From: Shewanella algae
Lineage (GTDB): Bacteria > Pseudomonadota > Gammaproteobacteria > Enterobacterales > Shewanellaceae
NCBI RefSeq assembly: GCF_009183365.2
Contig: NZ_CP068230.1
Coordinates: 2,633,001 to 2,697,000, forward strand
Length of the DNA: 64,000 nucleotides
Direction of reading: 5' to 3'
Part shown: positions 32,972-42,012 of the stretch, piece after piece
Position numbering within the stretch: the stretch's first letter is position 1
How the letters are laid out: each line of letters begins with the position of its first letter
Position numbers and translations under genes: made by a program
Notes under the pieces: model-generated
What the model saw: the letters and a program-made list of their open reading frames with translations, nothing else
What the model was told of the DNA's origin: nothing
The model's database searches: none

Positions 32972-34876
32972 ATGGGCATTTCGCGCTTTTTTCAACTGTT
33001 ACTATTATTGGGGTTTCTGGCTACCGGCATGGTGCTGCTACAGCAGGAGCGGCAGATTCTGGAGCAGGAAGGTAATGCCCTGTTGCAGCGATTACAACAA
33101 GCGCAGGAGCAAGCCCAGGACGCAGATGATGCCGCAATCCTTTACCGGCAGCTGCAGGACACTGCGCCGCTGCAGTTTTTCCAATATACAGATGACGCCG
33201 ACGGCCAAAATAATCTTACCAGAGGCAGTTTCCTGCCTGAGATGAACTGGCAATATTATTTGTTGCCGTTGCAACTCGAATCCCAATACCGCTTCGCTTC
33301 CGGGCGGGTTTTACTTAAGCCCGACCTCAGCCCTCTTAGAGATCAAGGGATCCATACACTCTGGCTAGCAGGATTACGCTTACTGCCTCTTTATCTGGCC
33401 CTGGCGTTAATCTTTGCCTTGATGATGGGCCGTCATAAACGCGTCCTCAAATATGCGGCAGAGTATTTAACCAAGATGTCCCAAGGCCAGTTTGATTCTC
33501 TGGCACAGAGCCGCTTTCGGGGTGAACTCAAGCCCTTGGGGCAAGCATTGGAGCAAAGTCGGCAGCTGTTCAAGCAGCAGTTTGACAAACTTGAGTCGGA
33601 AAATCTGGCACTGAAGAAGCTCGCCTATGAAGATCCGGTAACCGGCTTTGGCACCCGCCAGCACTTCACCGAAAAACTGCAGCAACTGTCTCTTTCCGGC
33701 AAATCACAAATTGGAGTGTTAATCCTGGTAAAAGCCACTGAGCTTGGTCATATCAATCAACTGCACGGCCGTCAGGGCGGCGATGACTATCTTGCCCGTG
33801 TCGCGGTTTGTATTCGCCGGGCACTCCAGGGCTACAAAAACAGCGAAAGCTTTCGTATTGCCAGTACTGACTTTGCCATCTTTATCCCCTCAATTGTGCT
33901 GAAAGACGCGCAAACCTTTGCCACCCAGCTCAAGCGTGAGCTGGAAGAGTATCAAGCAGAACTGCAAACAGACTCCATTGCCCATACAGGTATAGTGGCC
34001 TACGCCAGCGACAAAGATCCCATGGGTATTCTCGCCATGGCCGATACCGCCACCAACATCGCGCAAACCTTGGGCCCTAATGCGGTGCAGTTCCAGGATA
34101 AGAATATGCTGGATGAAAAACTCGGGGATAACCGCTGGAAACTGGCCATTGAAGACTTGCTGAAGCGCCGGGCGCTCAAGTTTTACCAGCAACCCATTCA
34201 GCCCTGTCGCAGCGAGGTAGATGGCTACCGGGAGTTGTTGGCACGCTTTTACAACAGTGAAGGCAAGTTTCTACCTACAGCCACGGTGATCGCCATGGCC
34301 GAACGTCACGGCATGAGTCAGGAACTGGATAAACTGGTACTGCTCAGCGCCTTGAAACTACTGCAGAGCCTGCCAAACCTCAGCGGTAATATCGGCGTCA
34401 ATCTGAGCCCGGGTTCAGCCTCCAAAGAAAGCTTTATAGCCTGGGCCCGAGATCTGCTTTCCAAACACCCGAGATTGGCCTCAAGGCTGGTGTTTGAGAT
34501 CAATGAAGCAGGTATGCAGGGCAATCTGGCTGCCAGTCACAAGTTCGTTCGCGCCATGCACAGCGTCGGCTGCAGGGTATCGGTAGAACGCTTCGGCATG
34601 GGCTTTACCTCATTCAAATTCTTCCGAGAGGTGCGCCCCGACTATATCAAACTGGATCCCAGCTATACCCAGGCAATAGATGAAGACACCAATAACCAGT
34701 TCTTTGTCCGTATGTTGGTCGATGTGGCCCGCCGCAGTGGTGTCAGGGTGATAGCCTGCGGCATCGAGCGTCAGGAAGAGAAGATGGTGGTGGAGAAATT
34801 GCTGGTCGACGGCATGCAGGGCTTCTATATCGCCAAGCCACAACAGCTGGATCCCGCCGAAATGAACAGAAATTAA
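32972..34876 (+). CDS. csrD: CsrD-like degenerate GGDEF-EAL protein
   Basis: A 634-residue membrane protein. An N-terminal helix (about 5-22) and a second near 128-150 flank a periplasmic region; a HAMP-like linker and coiled coil follow. The GGDEF motif is degenerate (RIASTDFAIF near residue 294) and the EAL motif reads ELL in YRELLARFY near 419, so neither cyclase nor diesterase activity is expected. This pattern fits CsrD (MshH), which targets CsrB-type small RNAs to RNase E decay and so tunes the CsrA system. It lies between the tRNA-Asn array and rnf; direct coupling to either is not evident. Confidence 0.8.
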   Translation: MGISRFFQLLLLLGFLATGMVLLQQERQILEQEGNALLQRLQQAQEQAQDADDAAILYRQLQDTAPLQFFQYTDDADGQNNLTRGSFLPEMNWQYYLLPLQLESQYRFASGRVLLKPDLSPLRDQGIHTLWLAGLRLLPLYLALALIFALMMGRHKRVLKYAAEYLTKMSQGQFDSLAQSRFRGELKPLGQALEQSRQLFKQQFDKLESENLALKKLAYEDPVTGFGTRQHFTEKLQQLSLSGKSQIGVLILVKATELGHINQLHGRQGGDDYLARVAVCIRRALQGYKNSESFRIASTDFAIFIPSIVLKDAQTFATQLKRELEEYQAELQTDSIAHTGIVAYASDKDPMGILAMADTATNIAQTLGPNAVQFQDKNMLDEKLGDNRWKLAIEDLLKRRALKFYQQPIQPCRSEVDGYRELLARFYNSEGKFLPTATVIAMAERHGMSQELDKLVLLSALKLLQSLPNLSGNIGVNLSPGSASKESFIAWARDLLSKHPRLASRLVFEINEAGMQGNLAASHKFVRAMHSVGCRVSVERFGMGFTSFKFFREVRPDYIKLDPSYTQAIDEDTNNQFFVRMLVDVARRSGVRVIACGIERQEEKMVVEKLLVDGMQGFYIAKPQQLDPAEMNRN

Positions 34877-34991
34877 TGCCATTTATGGCCAAATACGGGC
34901 GCAAAGAAGGTAAACCCTGCTTTCTATATGTTGTTTATGACCACTGAAACACTGATAATAACCGCTAAGAAATCACAACGCCTGTAATGAG

Positions 34992-35570
34992 ATGAGTGAG
35001 TATCTCCTGTTGTTGATTGGCACTGTGCTGGTCAACAATTTTGTATTAGTGAAATTCCTTGGCTTATGCCCGTTTATGGGGGTGTCCAGCAAGCTGGAAT
35101 CTGCCATAGGTATGTCCATGGCAACCACCTTTGTCATGACCTTGGCAGCCATTCTCAGCTATCTGGTCAACCAGTATCTGCTGCTGCCATTCGATCTGGG
35201 CTACCTGCGCACCATGAGCTTTATTCTGGTTATCGCCGTGGTGGTACAGTTCACCGAAATGGTGGTACAGAAAACCAGTGCGACTCTGCATAGGGCGCTG
35301 GGGATTTACCTGCCGCTTATCACCACCAACTGTGCCGTGTTGGGTGTAGCCCTGCTGAACATCAATGAAAACCACGATTTTATGCAGAGTGCCATCTATG
35401 GTTTTGGCGCTGCCGCCGGGTTTTCACTGGTACTTATCCTGTTTTCGGCGATGCGCGAACGTCTGGCGGCGGCCGATGTCCCAGCGCCTTTCAAAGGCAG
35501 TGCCATCGCCATGATCACCGCCGGCCTGATGTCGCTGGCCTTCATGGGCTTTACCGGTTTAGTCAAATAG
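34992..35570 (+). CDS. rnfA: Rnf/Rsx electron-transport complex subunit A
   Basis: A 192-residue integral membrane protein with about six helices. NNFVLVKFLGLCPFMGVS near residues 14-31 and LPLITTNCAVLGVAL near 105 are conserved across RnfA and its paralogue RnfE (NqrE/NqrD family); the two cysteines bind a membrane iron-sulfur centre in known complexes. It starts the operon rnfABCDGE-nth. The Rnf complex moves electrons between NADH and ferredoxin or, as Rsx, reduces SoxR. Confidence 0.95.
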   Translation: MSEYLLLLIGTVLVNNFVLVKFLGLCPFMGVSSKLESAIGMSMATTFVMTLAAILSYLVNQYLLLPFDLGYLRTMSFILVIAVVVQFTEMVVQKTSATLHRALGIYLPLITTNCAVLGVALLNINENHDFMQSAIYGFGAAAGFSLVLILFSAMRERLAAADVPAPFKGSAIAMITAGLMSLAFMGFTGLVK

Positions 35571-35574
35571 AGTT

Positions 35575-36144
35575 ATGTCTTCCATGCTAATTGCAGTCAT
35601 TTTATTGTCTCTGCTGGCGCTGGTATTCGGCGTTTTACTCGGCTTCGCTGCCGAGAAGTTTAAAGTTCAGGGCAATCCGATAGTGGATCAGGTCGAAGCC
35701 CTGTTGCCACAAACCCAGTGTGGTCAATGCGGCTACCCTGGTTGCCGCCCCTATGCCGAGGCCATAGCCAACGGCGAGAAGATCAATCGCTGCCCACCGG
35801 GCGGTACCGCCACTATGGAGAAACTGGCCGATCTTATGGGGGTCGATCCCGAGCCTCTCGATGCCAGTGTTGAAACCCAGGTCAAAAAGGTCGCCTACAT
35901 TCGTGAAGAGGAATGTATCGGCTGTACCAAGTGTATTCAGGCCTGTCCGGTAGACGCCATTATAGGAACGGGTAAGCTGATGCACACAGTCCTGACCAGC
36001 AACTGCACCGGCTGTGATCTCTGTGTTGAACCCTGCCCTGTGGATTGTATCGATATGATCCCGGTGAAACAGGATCTGAAAACCTGGGACTGGCAGCTTA
36101 ACGCAATTCCAGTGAAGTTGGTGGAAGAGGACAAGCCGTGCTGA
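35575..36144 (+). CDS. rnfB: Rnf/Rsx iron-sulfur subunit B
   Basis: A 189-residue protein with an N-terminal membrane helix (LIAVILLSLLALVFGVLLGF). It has a four-cysteine cluster domain CGQCGYPGCRPYAEA with a later Cys near residue 72, then two ferredoxin motifs, CIGCTKCIQACPVDAI near 113 and CTGCDLCVEPCPVDCI near 143. It carries electrons to the membrane subunits. It starts 4 bases after rnfA and overlaps rnfC by 7 bases. Confidence 0.96.
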   Translation: MSSMLIAVILLSLLALVFGVLLGFAAEKFKVQGNPIVDQVEALLPQTQCGQCGYPGCRPYAEAIANGEKINRCPPGGTATMEKLADLMGVDPEPLDASVETQVKKVAYIREEECIGCTKCIQACPVDAIIGTGKLMHTVLTSNCTGCDLCVEPCPVDCIDMIPVKQDLKTWDWQLNAIPVKLVEEDKPC

Positions 36145-38816
36145 CATTACTCGAACAGTTGGATAAAGGAACTCAGTGGCGCCTGACCGGCGGAATTCAT
36201 CCGCCGCAGATGAAAGACCTCTCCAATGGCAGTTCTATCGGGCGTCTACCGCTTGCCAGTGAATTCTTATTGCCCGTACCTCAGGTTGGTGACAGCGCCG
36301 TGCTCGAAGTCAAAGTCGGCGACAGAGTGTTCAAGGGCCAAGCGCTGACCCGTGGACTGAGCGCCATGTATCTGGCGGTGCATGCCCCCACCTCAGGCAT
36401 CATTCGCGCCATAGAGCAAAGACCCAGCAACCACCCTTCTGCCCTGCCGGTATTGACCTGTGTGCTGGAAGCCGATGGCCAGGATCAAGCCATAGATTTT
36501 GATCAGCAAGACATCGCAGCATTAAGCCGCGAGCAGATCCTCAGCTGCATTCGCCAGGCCGGGATAGCCGGATTGGGCGGCGCCATGTTTCCGGCTCACA
36601 TCAAACTCAACCCCGCCAGTGAGATTGAACTGCTGTTGATCAACGGCGTGGAATGCGAGCCTTATATCAGCGCCGATGACAGATTGATGCGCGAACACGC
36701 CAGCGAAATTCTGGATGGCATTGAAATTGTTCACGGACTGCTAAATCCCAAACGGGTAATTATCGCCATCGAGGATAACAAGCCCGAAGCCATACAGGCG
36801 ATGCAGCAGGCACTGGATAGCTGCCACCTCCCCAAGGGAAGTATCAGGATCACTGTGATCCCGACCAAATACCCTTCCGGCGGCGAAAAGCAGCTGATCC
36901 AGATCATTACCGGGCAGGAAGTGCCTTCCGGCGCCATTCCGGCGCAACTTGGGATAGTAGTGCACAACGTAGGCACCGCCTTCGCCATTCGTGAAGCCGT
37001 TTGCCTGGGTAAGCCTCTCATAGAGCGGGTCGTCACAGTGACCGGCGGCAATATTCCAAAGCCGGGTAATTACTGGGTGCCACTGGGCACGCCCATAGCC
37101 CATATACTTGAGCAAAGTGGCTTCACCCCCAGCGGTCAGGATACCGTCATCATAGGCGGCCCCATGATGGGCCACACCTTACCCCTTATTAAGGTGCCGC
37201 TGCTCAAAGGCAGTAACTGTATTCTGGTGCCATCGGCCAGCGAGATCAGCCCTCCAGCCGAGGAGAAGGCCTGCATTCGCTGCGGTGAATGCGCTCAGGT
37301 GTGCCCGGCATCTCTATTGCCCCAGCAACTCTACTGGCACAGTAAAGCCGAAGAATATGACAAGGCCAGCGCCTACAACCTCAGAGACTGCATCGAATGT
37401 GGCTGCTGCAGCTATGTTTGTCCATCGGATATTCCTCTGGTGGAGTATTACCGAGTTGCCAAGGCGGCCATTAAGCGTAATCACGAAGAGAAACAGCTGG
37501 CCGAGCAGGCCAAGCAAAGATTCGATGCCAGGCTCAAACGGCTGGAGGCCGAGAAACAGGCCCGGGAAGCCAAAGCCAAGGCCGCAGCCGATAAGCGCCG
37601 CGCCGCCATGGGCAGTGGTGAGAAAGACGCCGTTGCCGAAGCCATGGCCAGGATCAAGGCGAAAAAAGCCGCAGAAGCCTCTGTGGTGGCCACCGAAAGC
37701 CCGGTAGAAAAAGCCGTGGAAACTGACTCGGCAGTTATCCAGCCAAAGGCGGACAAGAGAAAGAGCGATGTCGCGGCAGCGATTGCCAGGGCCAAGGCCA
37801 AAAAGGCCGCTGCACAAGGCACTGTTCCTGCTGAAGAAGTTGCTGATGCGACTACAGATAATGCAGCTGAAGGCACAACACCTGGCTCGGACAAGAAAGC
37901 TCAGGTCGCAGCCGCTATCGCCCGCGCCAAGGCGAAAAAGGCCGCTGCAGCCTCAGGGCAGACTGAAACTGGCACTTGCGAAACTCAAGATGCACAGGCC
38001 AGCAGCACTCAAGCGACAGCCTCCGAAGCAAGCCAAACCGTAAGCGATGATAGCAAGCAGGCTCGTATCGCGGCAGCGGTTGCCAAAGCCAAGGCCAAGA
38101 AAGCCGCGGCGGCGTCTGAGTCAACTCCAGCAACGGATGTCGACGGAGGATCAGCGCAAGGTGCCGAAGTAAACCAAGTCGCAAGCCAAGCAGCAAAACA
38201 AGCCACAAGCGACGATAGCAAGCAGGCTCGTATCGCGGCAGCGGTTGCCAGAGCCAAGGCCAAGAAAGCCGCGGCGGCGTCTGAGTCAACTCCAGCAACG
38301 GATGTCGACGGAGGATCAGCGCAAGGTGCCGAAGTAAACCAAGTCGCAAGCCAAGCAGCAAAACAAGCCACAAGCGACGATAGCAAGCAGGCTCGTATCG
38401 CGGCGGCGGTTGCCAAAGCCAAGGCCAAGAAAGCCGCGACTGCATCTGAGTCAACTCCAGCAACGGATTTCGACGGAGGATCAGCGCAAGCCGCCGAAGT
38501 AAACCAAGTCGCAAGCCAAGCAGCAAAACAAGTCACAAGCGATGATAGCAAGCAGGCTCGTGTCGCGGCAGCGGTTGCCAAAGCCAAGGCCAAGAAAGCC
38601 GCGGCGGCAAGTGAACAACCACAGGACAAAGGCGCGGCAAATACGCCTGTTTCGGCTGAAAGTCGGCCTACAATCGAGTCGACAACCGCTACCGAGCCCT
38701 CGTCCGCTGGTAGTACCCCGTCTGATGACAGTAAACAGGCGCGTATTGCCAGGGCAGTAGCCAAAGCCAAACAAAAGGCCAAAGAGAAGGCGCTCAGCGC
38801 ACAGGAGAAAGATTGA
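36138..38816 (+). CDS. rnfC: Rnf/Rsx subunit C with a long repeated Lys-Ala C-terminal tail
   Basis: RnfC is the NADH/FMN-binding peripheral subunit. Residues 1-440 form the conserved core: GGIHPPQMKDLS near 16, GGAMFPAHIKL near 148, NGVECEPYISADDRLM near 172, and two [4Fe-4S] motifs, CIRCGECAQVCPASLL near 378 and CIECGCCSYVCPSDIP near 418. The remaining 450 residues are helical Ala/Lys-rich repeats (VAAAIARAKAKKAA); near-identical 165-bp units stand at 38046-38540. Gamma-proteobacterial RnfC tails vary in length, but 892 residues is long. It starts at GTG 36138, inside the end of rnfB. Confidence 0.95.
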   Translation: MLTLLEQLDKGTQWRLTGGIHPPQMKDLSNGSSIGRLPLASEFLLPVPQVGDSAVLEVKVGDRVFKGQALTRGLSAMYLAVHAPTSGIIRAIEQRPSNHPSALPVLTCVLEADGQDQAIDFDQQDIAALSREQILSCIRQAGIAGLGGAMFPAHIKLNPASEIELLLINGVECEPYISADDRLMREHASEILDGIEIVHGLLNPKRVIIAIEDNKPEAIQAMQQALDSCHLPKGSIRITVIPTKYPSGGEKQLIQIITGQEVPSGAIPAQLGIVVHNVGTAFAIREAVCLGKPLIERVVTVTGGNIPKPGNYWVPLGTPIAHILEQSGFTPSGQDTVIIGGPMMGHTLPLIKVPLLKGSNCILVPSASEISPPAEEKACIRCGECAQVCPASLLPQQLYWHSKAEEYDKASAYNLRDCIECGCCSYVCPSDIPLVEYYRVAKAAIKRNHEEKQLAEQAKQRFDARLKRLEAEKQAREAKAKAAADKRRAAMGSGEKDAVAEAMARIKAKKAAEASVVATESPVEKAVETDSAVIQPKADKRKSDVAAAIARAKAKKAAAQGTVPAEEVADATTDNAAEGTTPGSDKKAQVAAAIARAKAKKAAAASGQTETGTCETQDAQASSTQATASEASQTVSDDSKQARIAAAVAKAKAKKAAAASESTPATDVDGGSAQGAEVNQVASQAAKQATSDDSKQARIAAAVARAKAKKAAAASESTPATDVDGGSAQGAEVNQVASQAAKQATSDDSKQARIAAAVAKAKAKKAATASESTPATDFDGGSAQAAEVNQVASQAAKQVTSDDSKQARVAAAVAKAKAKKAAAASEQPQDKGAANTPVSAESRPTIESTTATEPSSAGSTPSDDSKQARIARAVAKAKQKAKEKALSAQEKD
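38046..38611 (+). repeat. Tandem 165-bp repeats within rnfC
   Basis: Three complete 165-bp units start at 38046, 38211 and 38376, and a partial fourth starts at 38541. Each encodes 55 residues beginning DDSKQARIAAAVAKAKAKKA and ending near QAAKQATS. Units 1 and 2 are almost identical in DNA; unit 3 has several changes (for example TDFDGGSAQAAEV). More diverged copies of the AAAIARAKAKKAA core precede (37760, 37900) and follow. Confidence 0.95.
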
Positions 38817-38817
38817 T

Positions 38818-39870
38818 ATGGCGTTTAAAATAGCCTCCTCCCCCCATGTCAGCCGGCCGCTGCAAACCAGCACTGTGATGCAAAGGGTGCTGCTCTGCGC
38901 CCTGCCCGGCCTGGTAGTGCAGTGTGTATTTTTTGGTTGGGGCAGCCTTATTCAGGTACTGCTGGCTGTGACGGTTGCTTTGATTTCAGAGGCCGTCATC
39001 CTCAAGTTGCGTAAGCGCAAGGTACTTTCGACTTTGTCGGATAACAGCGCGGCTCTGACAGCAGTTCTTATCGGTATTGCCGTACCGCCACTCGCCCCTT
39101 GGTGGATGGTGGTGATAGGTACAAGTTTTGCCATCATCATGGTCAAACAGCTGTATGGCGGTTTGGGAAACAACCTGTTCAATCCGGCCATGGCCGCCTA
39201 TGTACTGCTGTTGGTGGCCTTCCCGGTACAGATGACCAGTTGGGTCGCACCGGCGACTGTTGCCCAGCACTCTCCGGATTTTCTCACCAGTTTGCAGGTG
39301 ATTTTCGGCGCCAGCCAAGGCAGCGTTGCCGAGTACTTCCAGCTCGGTATCGATGGCGTCACCATGGCGACACCACTCGATACGCTGAAAACGGATCTAT
39401 CTATGGGAATGACCACTACCGAGAGCCTGCAAAAACCAATTTTTGCCGGCACTATCAACAGTGGCTGGTTTTGGGTCAACCTGGCCTACCTGTGCGGTGG
39501 TCTGGCGCTGTTGAAGATGAAGCTTATCCGCTGGCATATCAGTGTCGGTGTACTGGCCTCGCTGTTTATCTGCAGCGGCTTTGCCTATGCGCTTGGGCCA
39601 GATACCCATGTCAGCCCGCTTATTCACCTGTTTAGTGGCGCCACCATGCTGGCGGCTTTCTTTATTGCCACTGATCCTGTAACCGCGCCGGCCAGTAACA
39701 GGGGCCGATTTATCTTCGGCGCCCTTATCGGCCTGGTGGTGTACCTTATCAGAAGCTTTGGGGGTTACCCTGACGCCTTTGCTTTTGCGGTGTTGCTGGC
39801 CAACCTGTGCGCCCCTTTGATCGACTACTATGTCAAACCCCGAGCCTATGGCCATCGCGCCGGACATTGA
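38818..39870 (+). CDS. rnfD: Rnf/Rsx membrane subunit D
   Basis: A 350-residue membrane protein with eight to ten helices, related to NqrB. GVTMATPLDTLKT near residues 181-193 corresponds to the region where FMN is attached to a Thr in the family, and GNNLFNPAMAAYV near 118 and FIATDPVTAPAS near 281 are conserved. It starts 1 base after the rnfC stop, consistent with translational coupling. Confidence 0.95.
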   Translation: MAFKIASSPHVSRPLQTSTVMQRVLLCALPGLVVQCVFFGWGSLIQVLLAVTVALISEAVILKLRKRKVLSTLSDNSAALTAVLIGIAVPPLAPWWMVVIGTSFAIIMVKQLYGGLGNNLFNPAMAAYVLLLVAFPVQMTSWVAPATVAQHSPDFLTSLQVIFGASQGSVAEYFQLGIDGVTMATPLDTLKTDLSMGMTTTESLQKPIFAGTINSGWFWVNLAYLCGGLALLKMKLIRWHISVGVLASLFICSGFAYALGPDTHVSPLIHLFSGATMLAAFFIATDPVTAPASNRGRFIFGALIGLVVYLIRSFGGYPDAFAFAVLLANLCAPLIDYYVKPRAYGHRAGH

Positions 39871-39888
39871 TAGCAAGAGAGATAGACA

Positions 39889-40524
39889 GTGCAAAAATCC
39901 ATGTTGAAAAATGGTCTGCTTTTGGGCCTGTTTGCCCTGATATGCACCGCGGTGGTGGCGGTTGTCAATGACAGTACCCGAGATGCGATCCTGGCGCAGC
40001 AAAAGTTGGAACTCAGGCGCACCCTGGAGCAGATCATTCCCAATGAACTGCACGACAATCCGCTCGAGGAAAGCTGCATTCTATTGCAGGATAAAGACGC
40101 CCTGGGCACAACTCAGCCCATGCCGGCTTATATCGCCACCCAAGATGCCGAGCCGGTCGCTATTGCCATCGAAACCATAGCGCCGGATGGCTACAATGGT
40201 GAAATACGCTTGATCATAGGTATCAAGACAGATGGCACTGTGCTTGGTGTTCGCACTCTGTCGCATCAGGAAACCCCTGGGCTGGGTGACAAGATTGAGC
40301 GCAAGAAATCTGATTGGGTGGACGGCTTTATCGGCAGAAAGCTTCAAGGCAGTGATGACAAGGCCTGGTATGTGAAAAAAGACGGCGGTGAAATCGACCA
40401 GTTTACCGGGGCGACCATTACCCCCAGGGCCTACGTCAAGTCGATGAGAAACACCCTGGCCTTCTTTGAAGCCAATAAGAAGACCATTTTTTCCCAATCA
40501 CAGACATGTGAGGCAAGCCAATGA
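39889..40524 (+). CDS. rnfG: Rnf/Rsx FMN-binding subunit G
   Basis: A 211-residue protein with an N-terminal membrane anchor (MLKNGLLLGLFALICTAVVAVV) and a periplasmic FMN-binding domain. GEIDQFTGATITPRAYV near residue 165-181 carries the Thr that covalently binds FMN, and LSHQETPGLGDKIE near 125 is also conserved. It starts at GTG 39889 behind AGAGAGA and overlaps rnfE by ATGA. Confidence 0.95.
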   Translation: MQKSMLKNGLLLGLFALICTAVVAVVNDSTRDAILAQQKLELRRTLEQIIPNELHDNPLEESCILLQDKDALGTTQPMPAYIATQDAEPVAIAIETIAPDGYNGEIRLIIGIKTDGTVLGVRTLSHQETPGLGDKIERKKSDWVDGFIGRKLQGSDDKAWYVKKDGGEIDQFTGATITPRAYVKSMRNTLAFFEANKKTIFSQSQTCEASQ

Positions 40525-41216
40525 GTTTATATCGCGATATCGCCTGGCAAGGCTTGTGGAAAAATAACCCCGGACTGGTGCAGATGTTGGGACTCTGTCC
40601 CCTGCTGGCAGTGACCTCCACCTTTACCAACGCCTTGGGGCTTGGGCTCGCAACTGCGCTGGTGTTGATAGGTTCCAACACCACAGTATCCCTGGTGCGC
40701 AATTTTGTGCCCAAAGAGATCCGCATTCCCGTATTCGTAATGATTATTGCCGCACTGGTAACCGCAGTGCAGTTGCTGGTTAACGCATACGCCTATGGCC
40801 TATACGTTTCTCTCGGTATTTTCCTGCCACTCATAGTGACCAACTGTGTCATCATAGGCCGCGCCGAAGCCTTTGCCTCACGCAACTCACCAATGAGCGC
40901 CGCCTTTGATGGCTTAATGATGGGTATTGGCTTTACCTTGGTATTGATGGTGCTCGGCGGAGGCAGGGAAATACTGGGGCAAGGTACCCTATTTGACGGT
41001 GCAGAGCAGCTGCTGGGACCTTGGGCTGCGAGCCTGCGCATTGAAGTCTGGCAAGTAGACACTCCCTTCCTGCTGGCGATGTTACCGCCCGGCGCCTTTT
41101 TGGGAATGGGTTTGCTGATTGCGCTGAAAAACGTGATCGACAAGAAACTCGCTGAGCGCCAACCCAGAGTGCAAACTGCCCCAGTGGAACGCGCCAGGAT
41201 CACCAAAGTCAACTGA
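40521..41216 (+). CDS. rnfE: Rnf/Rsx membrane subunit E
   Basis: A 231-residue integral membrane protein of the NqrD/RnfE family, with about six helices. NPGLVQMLGLCPLLAVTS near residue 14 and IFLPLIVTNCVIIGRAEAF near 100 are the paired Cys-containing motifs. Its start overlaps the rnfG stop, and nth follows 9 bases later, as in E. coli. Confidence 0.95.
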   Translation: MSLYRDIAWQGLWKNNPGLVQMLGLCPLLAVTSTFTNALGLGLATALVLIGSNTTVSLVRNFVPKEIRIPVFVMIIAALVTAVQLLVNAYAYGLYVSLGIFLPLIVTNCVIIGRAEAFASRNSPMSAAFDGLMMGIGFTLVLMVLGGGREILGQGTLFDGAEQLLGPWAASLRIEVWQVDTPFLLAMLPPGAFLGMGLLIALKNVIDKKLAERQPRVQTAPVERARITKVN

Positions 41217-41225
41217 GGTCATTGA

Positions 41226-41867
41226 GTGAACAAAGACAAGAGACGGGCGATACTCGAACGCCTGCGGGACAACAATCCTCATCCCCAGACAGAGCTGAAT
41301 TATTCCAGCCCTTTCGAACTACTGGTTGCAGTAACGCTATCGGCACAGGCAACCGATGTCAGCGTCAACAAGGCCACTGACAAGCTGTTTCCGGTGGCCA
41401 ATACCCCACAGGCGATTGCCGATCTCGGGGTTGAAGGGCTGAAGGAATATATCAAGACCATAGGGCTTTATAACAATAAGGCCATCAATGTGGTGGCACT
41501 GTCCAAGATCCTTGTAGAGAAGTACAACGGCGAAGTCCCCGAAAACCGCGAGGCTCTGGAGTCACTGCCCGGGGTTGGTCGCAAAACCGCCAATGTGGTG
41601 CTCAACACCGCCTTTGGTTGGCCAACCATAGCCGTGGACACCCATATATTCCGCGTCAGCAACCGCACCCGCTTTGCGCCGGGGAAAAATGTGCAGGAAG
41701 TGGAAGATAAACTGCTCAAAGTGGTACCGGCCGAGTTCAAGGTTGACGTCCACCACTGGCTTATTCTTCACGGGCGCTATACCTGCATCGCCAGAAAGCC
41801 TCGCTGCGGCAGTTGTCTGATTGAAGATCTGTGTGAATTCAAAGAAAAAATCTATCCGGAAGATTAA
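41226..41867 (+). CDS. nth: Endonuclease III Nth
   Basis: Nth removes oxidised pyrimidines and cuts at abasic sites in base-excision repair. The 213-residue protein has the helix-hairpin-helix LPGVGRKTANVVL with the catalytic Lys near residue 120, AVDTHIFRVSNR with the catalytic Asp near 138, and a C-terminal [4Fe-4S] loop CIARKPRCGSCLIEDLC. It starts at GTG and is the last gene of the rnf operon, an arrangement also found in E. coli. Confidence 0.97.
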   Translation: MNKDKRRAILERLRDNNPHPQTELNYSSPFELLVAVTLSAQATDVSVNKATDKLFPVANTPQAIADLGVEGLKEYIKTIGLYNNKAINVVALSKILVEKYNGEVPENREALESLPGVGRKTANVVLNTAFGWPTIAVDTHIFRVSNRTRFAPGKNVQEVEDKLLKVVPAEFKVDVHHWLILHGRYTCIARKPRCGSCLIEDLCEFKEKIYPED

Positions 41868-41879
41868 TCCAGAAACGAC

Positions 41880-41904
41880 AATGCCGCCCTAAGGCGGCAT
41901 TGGC
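41880..41904. terminator. Hairpin between nth and ynhF
   Basis: AATGCCGCC-CTAA-GGCGGCATT is a perfect 9-bp stem after nth. The downstream T-run is poor (GGCTTA); on the minus strand it would also follow the small ynhF-like gene. It is a moderate terminator candidate. Confidence 0.6.
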
Positions 41905-41928
41905 TTACATATTCTTGCTCAGCGCCAA

Positions 41929-42012
41929 TCAAAAAATCTGTACAATCATAGCGGCGAAAACGATTGCAATTACCAAGGTAGATCCAATAGCCATTTTCAA
42001 TTCTGTAGTCAT
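41929..42012 (-). CDS. ynhF: YnhF-family small membrane protein (27 residues)
   Basis: A 27-codon gene on the minus strand, too short for usual gene finders. The protein begins MTTELKMAIGSTLVIAIVF and continues as one hydrophobic helix ending VQIF. It aligns with E. coli YnhF, a known 29-residue inner-membrane protein that begins MSTDLKFSLVTTII. AGGAG lies six bases before the ATG. sodB, close to ynhF in E. coli, is about 4.5 kb away here. Function is unknown in all species. Confidence 0.75.
   Translation of the reverse strand: MTTELKMAIGSTLVIAIVFAAMIVQIF

Noticed and set aside
32746..33075. A 109-codon plus-strand frame
   Set aside because: It starts inside a tRNA-Asn gene, crosses the next one and runs into csrD in another frame.
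38046..38611. CRISPR-like interpretation of the regular repeats
   Set aside because: The 165-bp units are contiguous without spacers, keep the reading frame and lie inside rnfC.
38009..38782. A 257-codon minus-strand frame with repeated FLALALATAAA
   Set aside because: It mirrors the repeated rnfC tail on the other strand; its repeats come from that DNA and not from an independent protein.
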